Shown piece by piece: positions 33,702 to 40,477 of a DNA stretch of 64,000 nt. The notes below the pieces were generated by a model. It worked only from the letters and a program-made list of their open reading frames with translations. It was not told where the DNA came from and did not search any database. The stretch is from Bin75 sp965200435 (lineage in GTDB: Bacteria > Nitrospirota > Nitrospiria > Nitrospirales > UBA8639). The position numbers were made by a program, and so were the translations under genes. How positions within the stretch are numbered: the stretch's first letter is position 1; the number at the start of each line of letters is the position of its first letter. The DNA is taken from positions 1,054,001-1,118,000 of the forward strand of contig OZ241337.1 of assembly GCA_965200435.1 (NCBI GenBank), in the 5' to 3' direction.

Positions 33702-34026
33702 GCCTGGAGGCGATGGACCCATGAGAACGCCAGACCTTTCTCCGACCGTTATAGCAAAGCTCACCCGCATCTTCTCCACCTATCCCGAACTGATAGAGGT
33801 GAGGCTTTTCGGTTCACGCGCGACCGGCAAGGCAAAGGCGTATTCCGACATTGACCTGGCTACACGCGGTATTGTGGACGACCGCCTTGGGCGACTGGCC
33901 CTTGATCTGGAAGACCTCAACATTCCACAGATCTGCGACCTCAAAACCTACGAAAGCATCAAGTCCGCCCTGCTTAACCAACATATAGACACTTTTGGGA
34001 TGGTGATTTACTCCAAGCCGCGTTGA
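33688..34026 (+). CDS. MNT-type minimal nucleotidyltransferase (HEPN antitoxin)
   Basis: A small nucleotidyltransferase with the family motif GSRATGKAKAYSDIDL (GSx..DxD). In HEPN/MNT modules it neutralises the HEPN toxin, often by adenylylating it. ATG 33688 overlaps the HEPN gene by 14 bp; ATG 33721 with GGAGG upstream is also possible and matches the family start well (RIFSTYPELIEVRLFGSRA follows). The active site looks intact although its toxin partner carries a stop codon. Confidence 0.88.
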   Translation, partial: SMTSEPGGDGPMRTPDLSPTVIAKLTRIFSTYPELIEVRLFGSRATGKAKAYSDIDLATRGIVDDRLGRLALDLEDLNIPQICDLKTYESIKSALLNQHIDTFGMVIYSKPR

Positions 34027-34072
34027 ATCAGGAAAGAAATTGATTGGGCACAAAACGCCTCGAACGCGATGA

Positions 34073-34174
34073 ATGCCGGATGAAAAAGTCATTATCATCG
34101 CCGGACCCAACGGCACCGGAAAGACGACGTTCGCTGTTGACAGAACCATGGACAGCTTGCAAGTTTTTGCCTGA
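34073..34174 (+). pseudogene. zeta-toxin-like fragment
   Basis: 33 codons: MPDEKVIIIAGPNGTGKTTF, then a divergent end and TGA. The Walker A region is that of zeta/UDP-GlcNAc kinase toxins (VIIIAGPNGAGKTTFA). In another frame FLPDEN follows at once, which is where zeta toxins continue after the P-loop, so the gene seems broken by frameshift and deletion. The kinase body is missing. Confidence 0.6.
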
Positions 34175-34445
34175 CGAGAACGTCCCCATTCGATCAGGAT
34201 TGAACACGTTTCGAGGGTGTACAATGGATCCGCCCTGCGCGTCATACGTCAGATCGTTTGGCAGAATTTCTGCCCTGAGGAGAAATCATGTGCTCGATCT
34301 TTACTGAAATCGAGCCACTTGCTTTTCCGGGGTTGACTTCATCAGAGGAAGCCTTGATTCGTTCTGCGCTCGCCAAAGTAGCTGTCTACGGAATTGATTA
34401 GGACATAAAGGAGGAAGCGATTCGCCTGCGACGGGATACAAGACT

Positions 34446-34815
34446 GGGCATGCTGTCGCTAAGGAACCTCTGATTTCGTGTGATAGCGGGATGCAGGGCC
34501 AGGCGTCCCGGAGCGAAATCCGAAGCTTATCAGAGAGAGAGGTGAGGGTTGAGCGAGGACACCACGCCGCCATGCGCCCGATCGTGCACGAAATTAGAGG
34601 GTCCCTAACTTGGCAGGCCTGTCTGTGAGCATGGTCGGGTTACGCCTGCGGCTAACCCAAGCCCGTCCCCCTGACAAGGGGGATTGAGGGGGTTGGGGGC
34701 GCTCAGGTCAGTCGGGTAGGTCGGATTCGCGTCGCGTCATCCGACAGGAAGGAGACCCGCGGTCGGGGGCCAGTCAGGCCATGAAGACTTTGGTCAAGTT
34801 AAAGACATCATCCGC
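34446..34815 (-). mobile_element. MITE family A, copy A2, carrying nested MITE M3
   Basis: 370 bp in minus orientation, of which 146 bp are M3 and its TA. It is flanked by the perfect 8-bp repeat ACAAGACT (34438-34445 and 34816-34823). Ends on the plus strand: GGGCATGCTGTCGC at left and GACATCATCCGC at right. It lies inside the PIN toxin gene. Confidence 0.88.
34462..34605 (-). mobile_element. MITE family M, copy M3 (144 bp), nested in A2
   Basis: Exactly 144 bp between TA dinucleotides (34460-34461 and 34606-34607). It occupies the same site within family A as M4 does in A3, so the composite probably moved or was copied as one unit. Confidence 0.9.
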
Positions 34816-34947
34816 ACAAGACTCAAGTTGCCGGACGCGATTATCGTCTCAACCGCGCTATGCCGTCATGCCATTCTGGTAACAAATGATGCCGAGTTAC
34901 GAAAGATTCCTGGGCCCCAGAGCCGTCTGTTGGCACTGAGACAGTAG

Positions 34948-35114
34948 ATGATTTGACGTAAACAGGGGCAAAATCTATATGTCTGCCTATTTGGATTTGA
35001 TCAACTGGCGCGGCTATGCACGCTCCCACACACTTTCACACCGAAACGCAACGGGAAAGGCAGGAGAAATAGGGCAGCAGCCTGCTGAACAAACAGAGCA
35101 AAGCCAGAGGATAA
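34948..35114. other. short gene-free stretch before hsdS
   Basis: No coding or structural feature seen. It separates the PIN remnant from the duplicated hsdM tail. Confidence 0.4.
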
Positions 35115-35189
35115 ACTGGAAGACCTCAACCCCGAGTCGGTGAAATTAGCCGCAACGATCAAGAAAAACTTCGAGGAGTTGGGATATGA
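35115..35189 (+). repeat. duplicated 3' end of hsdM directly before hsdS
   Basis: About 75 bp matching the end of hsdM (33201-33275) with five substitutions and one 1-bp indel. It encodes LEDLNPESVKLAATIKKNFE, the hsdM C-terminus, and runs into the hsdS ATG in the overlapping GGGATATGA. In the ancestral operon hsdM and hsdS presumably overlapped here; the HEPN/MNT-zeta-PIN cargo now lies between the two copies. Confidence 0.8.
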
Positions 35190-36310
35190 AGGCCGTCAAG
35201 CTAGGACAAGTTTGCCAGTTGCACTATGGGAAAGCGCTCCAAGGTTATCAAGACAATGCCCCTAATGAGTCGCCCGTCAGAGTATATGGGACCAATGGCC
35301 CAATTGGTTGGACAAAAACCCCGCTAGTCGAACAACCCACAATCATCGTCGGTCGCAAAGGTGCTTACCGGGGCGTTCACTTCAGTAATAGACCTTCGTG
35401 GACAATTGACACGGCGTATTTCCTAACTACTACCAGTAGCGACATTGACATAGAGTGGCTCTACTACCGACTTTTGCTATTAGATATCAATCGAATGGAT
35501 AGCGGTGCAGCTATTCCATCCACAAAGCGCGAAGACTTCTACGCCGCGAAAGTGCACATTCCGTCAAGGGACGCGCAAACCCGCATTGCCTCCATCCTCT
35601 CCGCCTACGATGACCTGATCGAAAACAACCGACGGCGAATTCAATTACTGGAACAAGCGGCCCGGCTGCTTTACAAGGAGTGGTTCGTCCGCCTCCGTTT
35701 CCCCGGCCACGAGCACGTCACCATCACCGACGGCCTCCCGGAGGGGTGGGAGAGGAAACCGCTTTCCGAATTCTGCACAGATATCCGGGAGTCAATTAAC
35801 CCAAAGAATGTGTCACCTGACGCTACATATATAGGACTTGAGCACATTCCAAAGCGTTCGATCACGCTGAATGGGTGGGGAACGGCCAGTGAAGTCGATA
35901 GCAGCAAATTAAAGTTCGCTGAAGGGGACATTCTGTTTGGCAAAATCCGGCCCTACTTCCACAAAGTTGGATTCGCTCTCATGGGCGGCATTGTGTCATC
36001 TGATGCGATTGTCATTCGCCCTTCAAAAGATTACCTTTACTATTACGTACTGTTTCTTCTCTCAAGCGATGAATTTGTAGCTTTGGCATCAAAGACCGTC
36101 CGCGAAGGCTCAAAGATGCCACGAATGGACTGGAAATACCTTTTTAGGTCTCAGTTCAAAAGGCCCTCACCAATGCAGTTGAGACTGTTCAGCGAGGTTG
36201 CGGCACCCGCATGCAACCAGTTGCGAATTTTAGCACTACACAATCAGCAACTAGCCCAAGCCCGCGATTTGCTTCTGCCACGTTTGATGAACGGGCAGGT
36301 GGCGGTGTGA
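35186..36310 (+). CDS. hsdS: Type I restriction-modification specificity subunit HsdS
   Basis: DNA-recognition subunit, 374 aa. It has two target-recognition domains (residues about 1-130 and 185-335), each followed by a conserved helical spacer: TRIASILSAYDDLIENNRRR then IQLLEQAARLLYKEWFVRLR in the centre, and LAQARDLLLPRLMNGQVAV at the C-terminus. ATG 35186 overlaps the duplicated hsdM tail. The reading frame is intact, so specificity could still be supplied if HsdM is made. Confidence 0.93.
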   Translation: MKAVKLGQVCQLHYGKALQGYQDNAPNESPVRVYGTNGPIGWTKTPLVEQPTIIVGRKGAYRGVHFSNRPSWTIDTAYFLTTTSSDIDIEWLYYRLLLLDINRMDSGAAIPSTKREDFYAAKVHIPSRDAQTRIASILSAYDDLIENNRRRIQLLEQAARLLYKEWFVRLRFPGHEHVTITDGLPEGWERKPLSEFCTDIRESINPKNVSPDATYIGLEHIPKRSITLNGWGTASEVDSSKLKFAEGDILFGKIRPYFHKVGFALMGGIVSSDAIVIRPSKDYLYYYVLFLLSSDEFVALASKTVREGSKMPRMDWKYLFRSQFKRPSPMQLRLFSEVAAPACNQLRILALHNQQLAQARDLLLPRLMNGQVAV

Positions 36311-36383
36311 ATCGAATACTAAAGCACTGTTTTTGCGAACCTTAATTCCCTTGAATGGCCGATGAAATAGGGAGGAACAAAAA

Positions 36384-37124
36384 ATGAGTAAGAGTTTCGC
36401 ATTTTCGATAAGATTGTTTTACGGCTATTCTCATAGAGATTCGAATTTCCGGGAAAAGATGGAAAGAATCTTGAGGCTTTTAGAGGAAAATGACGGCCTT
36501 AAGCAATGGAGCGATAGAAGCATATGTCCGGGGGAGCACATATCAGATACGATAAAGCAAAATATGGAAAAATCCGACATCTTGGCATTCTTAATTAGCA
36601 ACGACTTCCTTACCTCGGACGCATGTAAAGAAGAATGGAACAATGCAAAAACATTGGCTAAAAATAGAAACCTATCAAGAATTCCCATAATTCTCAAAGA
36701 ATGTCCTTGGCAGGACTTTGATGATATGCAATCAATGATGGCTTTGCCACAAGATGGAAAGCCTGTAACAAAGTTTGGTGATAGAGAAGAGGCTTGGCAA
36801 CAGGTCTATGAGGGCATAAAAAATGCAATCAAAAGACTCAGAAGCTGCTTCAGCGTGAAAGAAGAATTTCTTGACGAAATAACGAAGATAGATTTCATCT
36901 CTCAACAGAGACAAGATATTAGATTGAAGGATCTGTTTGTCTTTCCCTCGTTATCCTTCAACACAGACCAAAATGTTCCTTTTGTCGTGAAGAACTCAAA
37001 CGAAATAATAAAGAAAAAATATGCTTTGATTGACGGAGATGATCTGGGTGGGAAAACGGCGCTCTGTTTTCATTTGTTTCTTACATTGGTTCAGGGAAAA
37101 ACCCCGTACTGTTTATTGACTTAA
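36384..37124 (+). CDS. TIR-STAND defence NTPase, N-terminal part (TIR domain and Walker A)
   Basis: First 246 codons of a TIR-STAND protein. The TIR domain covers residues about 7-150: LFYGYSHRDSNFREKMERIL, QWSDRSICPGEHI, DILAFLISNDFLTSDACKEE (Glu 83/84 is the candidate NAD-hydrolysing residue) and IPIILKECPWQDFD. A linker leads to the Walker A motif GDDLGGKT (218-225). The frame ends 20 residues later at TAA. Adding one base in the A5 run at 37097-37101 would continue into the next frame as QGKNPVLFIDLKD. The segment is A+T-rich compared with flanking genes, suggesting foreign origin. Confidence 0.8.
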   Translation: MSKSFAFSIRLFYGYSHRDSNFREKMERILRLLEENDGLKQWSDRSICPGEHISDTIKQNMEKSDILAFLISNDFLTSDACKEEWNNAKTLAKNRNLSRIPIILKECPWQDFDDMQSMMALPQDGKPVTKFGDREEAWQQVYEGIKNAIKRLRSCFSVKEEFLDEITKIDFISQQRQDIRLKDLFVFPSLSFNTDQNVPFVVKNSNEIIKKKYALIDGDDLGGKTALCFHLFLTLVQGKTPYCLLT

Positions 37125-37129
37125 AGGAT

Positions 37130-38839
37130 ATGGCAAACAAAAAGCCTTCCATGAATATTTATCAGGAAATTTACGCAAAGCAATTTCACGGCGACTTCTC
37201 GTTGTGGAGGAATCAAGACGACATAACCCTCATACTTGATAACCCTTCGCATTCTCCAAAGTCGATGGAACATGTAATTTTCGCAAAAACAAATTTCCAC
37301 AATGTTGATGTCACGGTATCTTCTGATATCTACAGTGCTTACTGGCATAATGACTCGCGTCTGGCTAATTTCGTAAATATTAAGATTGACCGCCTATCTC
37401 ATGCAAAACAGGAAAAGCTGATAAGAAAATGGACCAGATTATCGAATCAGAATGTTTCCATAACTGACGGATGGATAGACCAAGTAGAGGATAAAATAAA
37501 TTCCGTAATCATCAATAACAGAATTGTTCCCAGATATCCCTTCTATGTTCTTTCTATATTGCAGTTGGGCGAAGGGTTCATGCCAAATGACCTTAAGATA
37601 ACAGCCTACGGTCATTGCTATTATGTCATGATTTTGGCCCATCTGTTGAAGTCTGGCATTAATAAAGAAGATAGCGACATTAACTCTTGTATCAATTTCG
37701 CCAGCCATTTAGCTTTTTACATCTACAAAGAGGGCCATAATGTGCCCACTATTGGTGAAGAAGAATTTAAAAAATTTACGGAAGCTTATAAGAAAGAGTT
37801 TGTTATTAAAGATTCAATCATAAGGCGGTTACAGTCTCAGGATTATGGAATTATCATGAACAGAAAATTTAGAAATCTTTATATGTACTACTATTTTCTT
37901 GGGAAATATTTGTCGGACCACAGCGTAGCAAATAGAGAGATTATAGAGAGTATGGCCGCCAAGAGTTATGTAGAAGCAAATTGTTTAGCGCTCATTTTTA
38001 TCATTCACCATAGTCAAGATAACGATCTCATAGATGACTTGGTGCTAAGAACGATGTGTTCTTTGGACAATGTGCAGCCTTCCACCTTAAGCCATGAGGA
38101 AACTAAAATTTTTCAGAGTCTAGTGAAAGGCATACCTGAAGATATAACTTCTGCAAATAATGTGTCGGAAGAAAGACAAAGGGAAAGAGAGGCGAGAGAT
38201 TTAACGGATCAGGAAAACCTTCTTGCTGATGAAGAAGGTGAGAGCGGACAAAAGAGCATGAACGAGATTTATCGAATTCTCAAGAACAATGAAATATTGG
38301 GACAGATATTGAGGAACAAATATGGCACCTTAACAAAAGCTAAGATAATGGAGATTATTCAAACCGTTGCGGATGGAGGGTTGCGCACAATCAGGTTCTG
38401 TCTTATGGACCAAAAACAAGTCAATGAAGTCGCAACTTTCATATCTCGAAAGCACCCCGAGCATGATTTTGAAGAAGTCAAGAGCACCGTTCAATTTTTT
38501 ATGTTTTTTGGGACGGTAGTCAATATTGAGAAAATTGCCCATGACATCAATAAACCGGAAATTAGAAGCGTGATAGAAGAAATAGTTCATGAGAAAGCAA
38601 CGCCTGCCTATAAGTTGATCGGTTATTTTGCCCTTTTGGCTTCCGTCGAGAAATTTGGCGATAACGAAAATAGGCATCTTGGTGAACTGCTTGCAACTCA
38701 CAAAGAAGACTCAGCCATAAAAACGATTTTATCGCTAAAAACCCAAATTTATATGAATACGCATGAGATGAGGGACCAAATCGCTCAATCCGTGTCTTCA
38801 AAATTGGGAATTAAGTATCGAAGAAGGTCGCCACGTTAG
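37130..38839 (+). CDS. TIR-STAND defence NTPase, C-terminal part
   Basis: 569 codons in the frame that continues the TIR ORF after a one-base slip. It starts within VLFIDLKDMANKKPSMN; the Walker-B-like strand is DDITLILDNPSHS, and the pattern LSHAKQEKLIRKWTRLSNQN matches the region after the nucleotide site in bacterial STAND proteins. The rest is helical and probably senses a phage or host signal; no known repeat family is visible. Joined to the TIR part it would be about 818 aa. An ATG at 37130 exists but has no good ribosome-binding site, so independent translation is doubtful. Confidence 0.75.
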   Translation: MANKKPSMNIYQEIYAKQFHGDFSLWRNQDDITLILDNPSHSPKSMEHVIFAKTNFHNVDVTVSSDIYSAYWHNDSRLANFVNIKIDRLSHAKQEKLIRKWTRLSNQNVSITDGWIDQVEDKINSVIINNRIVPRYPFYVLSILQLGEGFMPNDLKITAYGHCYYVMILAHLLKSGINKEDSDINSCINFASHLAFYIYKEGHNVPTIGEEEFKKFTEAYKKEFVIKDSIIRRLQSQDYGIIMNRKFRNLYMYYYFLGKYLSDHSVANREIIESMAAKSYVEANCLALIFIIHHSQDNDLIDDLVLRTMCSLDNVQPSTLSHEETKIFQSLVKGIPEDITSANNVSEERQREREARDLTDQENLLADEEGESGQKSMNEIYRILKNNEILGQILRNKYGTLTKAKIMEIIQTVADGGLRTIRFCLMDQKQVNEVATFISRKHPEHDFEEVKSTVQFFMFFGTVVNIEKIAHDINKPEIRSVIEEIVHEKATPAYKLIGYFALLASVEKFGDNENRHLGELLATHKEDSAIKTILSLKTQIYMNTHEMRDQIAQSVSSKLGIKYRRRSPR

Positions 38840-38848
38840 AATACCACC

Positions 38849-39037
38849 ATGATTGACACCTACACACGAATACAACCTCCTCCCGTAGACATGCCCAAGT
38901 ACATGGAGAAACTACTCGGCTGGGAATCTGCCTATACCTGCAAACGTGAGGCCTTTGGCACCAAGATCCTAGAGGGCCATATTTTAGAACTCGGTGATAG
39001 AAGCATGAATGGTGGAACTGGAGATAGCAATGGCTAG
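38849..39037 (+). pseudogene. short fragment resembling the HsdR N-terminus
   Basis: 62 codons. The part YMEKLLGWESAYTCKREAFG aligns with YLERQLGWESVYAYNNEDFG near the start of the intact HsdR at 43038 (both about 20-40 residues in). The fragment stops after another 25 residues. It sits just ahead of ietA, so it may mark where the IetA/IetS cargo joined the start of an hsdR allele. The divergence is too great for a recent duplication. Confidence 0.45.
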
Positions 39038-40025
39038 AACCGACCTCTTGACAGACCTCGTTCGCTTCGGGATGGCTAGCGACAAAGGCAAGTTTCAGAA
39101 GGTTGTTGAGGCCATCATTGCTGAGGAACGAGCAAAGAAACACACTGTGCTTGCTAAAAAGCTGGAAGAACTGCTGCACTCATCGCACACAGACCAGCCA
39201 AACTCAAACAGCGGTGCGTGGCTTGAGCAGAAGGTCTCGAATCTGCTCCAAGAAATCATACCGGAGCGTACATTTGATGGTTTGATCCTTCCCAAAGAAG
39301 TTCGTGAGATATCGCAACAAGTTGTAGAAGAACATCACCGGCTGGACCTTCTTCGGTCCTACAATCTTGAACCACGTAATCGTTTGCTTTTGATTGGGCC
39401 GCCAGGCAACGGAAAGACATCGCTTGCTGAAGCATTCGCTCAGGCCCTGCTCGTTCCGCTTTTCCTGGTTCGCTGCGAAGGTGTCGTTGGCGCGTATCTT
39501 GGAGAAACGGCTGGCCGTATGCATCGGCTTATGGAATACGCACGCGCACGCCGGTGCGTGCTGTTCTTCGACGAATTTGAAACGCTCGGGAAGGAACGTG
39601 GCGACCGGCACGAAACAGGTGAGATCAAACGCATGGTCAGTTCCCTGTTGACGCAAATTGATTCCCTGCCAAGCCATGTCGTGATTATTGGTGCAACCAA
39701 TCACGCAGAACTGCTTGACCGTGCCGTTTGGCGTCGCTTCCAAGTCCGCATGACCTTACCAGAACCGACTCACGCTCGACTTGCGGAATGGTTCGCCAAG
39801 TTTGAGAAGCGAATCAACGCTCCACTCGGCTACACTCCTGAAACTATAGCCAAGAAACTCCACGGTCTGAATTTTGCCGAGGCGGAAGAGTTTGGCACGA
39901 GCATTTTTCGGCAGTACATCCTTGATCTGCCAAACCCGAACATGAAAAAGATCGTTGATTGCACATTAAAAAGCTGGAGCGCACGAACAGTGAGGATTAA
40001 GCAACAGAACGGAGACAATGAATAA
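39030..40025 (+). CDS. ietA: AAA+ ATPase, IetA-like
   Basis: A 331-aa AAA+ protein from ATG 39030 (MARTDLLTDLVRFGMASDKG). A helical N-terminal region precedes Walker A LLLIGPPGNGKTSLAEAFA, Walker B VLFFDEFETLGKERG, sensor 1 IIGATNHAELLDRAVWRRF and the arginine finger. Immediately downstream is a subtilisin-like protease gene, and the stop/start overlap is tight (TAATG). This pairing matches IetA-IetS, described as a plasmid-stability toxin-antitoxin pair and later as an anti-phage system, in which the ATPase controls the protease. Confidence 0.82.
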   Translation: MARTDLLTDLVRFGMASDKGKFQKVVEAIIAEERAKKHTVLAKKLEELLHSSHTDQPNSNSGAWLEQKVSNLLQEIIPERTFDGLILPKEVREISQQVVEEHHRLDLLRSYNLEPRNRLLLIGPPGNGKTSLAEAFAQALLVPLFLVRCEGVVGAYLGETAGRMHRLMEYARARRCVLFFDEFETLGKERGDRHETGEIKRMVSSLLTQIDSLPSHVVIIGATNHAELLDRAVWRRFQVRMTLPEPTHARLAEWFAKFEKRINAPLGYTPETIAKKLHGLNFAEAEEFGTSIFRQYILDLPNPNMKKIVDCTLKSWSARTVRIKQQNGDNE

Positions 40026-40477
40026 TGCCTGATCGTCCGCTCTTACTGTTTCCGACACCGAAGATCGCGGATCGATCAAGAAGATCCAGCTTTCCCGGCC
40101 ATGTGCATAGACCAGATTATGCTCGACAGACGCAAAGGCTCTCTCCGATTTTCACCAGACTCCAAACTGCGTTTAACGAACGCCGAGCAGAGATTCAGCA
40201 GACTGCAGCCGGAGCCGACCCTGAGCAGATGTTGGTTATAGAGACCATCGGCAATGTGGAAAACTTTGCCAATGCCGTGAAGCGGATAGAGGGCCTTGAA
40301 TGGATGGGCGAGATTGCAGCGGATGAAATATCGCCCGACGAAGACTTTTATGACGAAAGCAACCAGGATAGACAGCTCAGTGGTCGCCTCTATCTGTTCA
40401 TGTCCGATCAGCAGGCACTTGATGAAATGCTTTCGCTTTGGCGGCGATACCAGCAAGACCAGAACATGAAATTTTAG
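40025..40477 (+). CDS. ietS: IetS-like subtilase, N-terminal part (ends at internal TAG)
   Basis: 150 codons, MPDRPLLLFPTPKIADRSRR onward, ending NMKF then TAG at 40475-40477. The same frame continues without another stop for 2.1 kb (see next entry), with RGLTKFRDVFLCLKDIRRWS directly after the TAG. IetS relatives have a polar residue here, so TAG is likely GAG, AAG or CAG changed by one base. No catalytic residue is in this part. It is translationally coupled to ietA. Confidence 0.75.
   Translation: MPDRPLLLFPTPKIADRSRRSSFPGHVHRPDYARQTQRLSPIFTRLQTAFNERRAEIQQTAAGADPEQMLVIETIGNVENFANAVKRIEGLEWMGEIAADEISPDEDFYDESNQDRQLSGRLYLFMSDQQALDEMLSLWRRYQQDQNMKF

Larger units (their letters stand above)
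34288..34947 (+). pseudogene. PIN-domain toxin gene split by a nested MITE
   Basis: Left part 34288-34445 reads FTEIEPLAFPGLTSSEEALI to IKEEAIRLRRDTRL, with an in-frame TAG (VYGID-stop-DIKEEA). The right part from 34816 reads LKLPDAIIVSTALCRHAILV then TNDAELRKIPG to a TAG at 34947. Between them sits MITE A2. Removing A2 and one copy of the 8-bp duplication ACAAGACT restores the frame exactly as RRDTRLKLPDAII. The N-terminal strand with the first catalytic Asp is absent upstream, so the gene was already truncated or lost its start. Confidence 0.85.

Noticed and set aside
37130..38839. second TIR-STAND frame as an independent gene
   Set aside because: Its start falls inside a conserved strand that continues the Walker A region of the upstream frame, and no ribosome-binding site is visible; it is reported as the C-terminal half of one gene.
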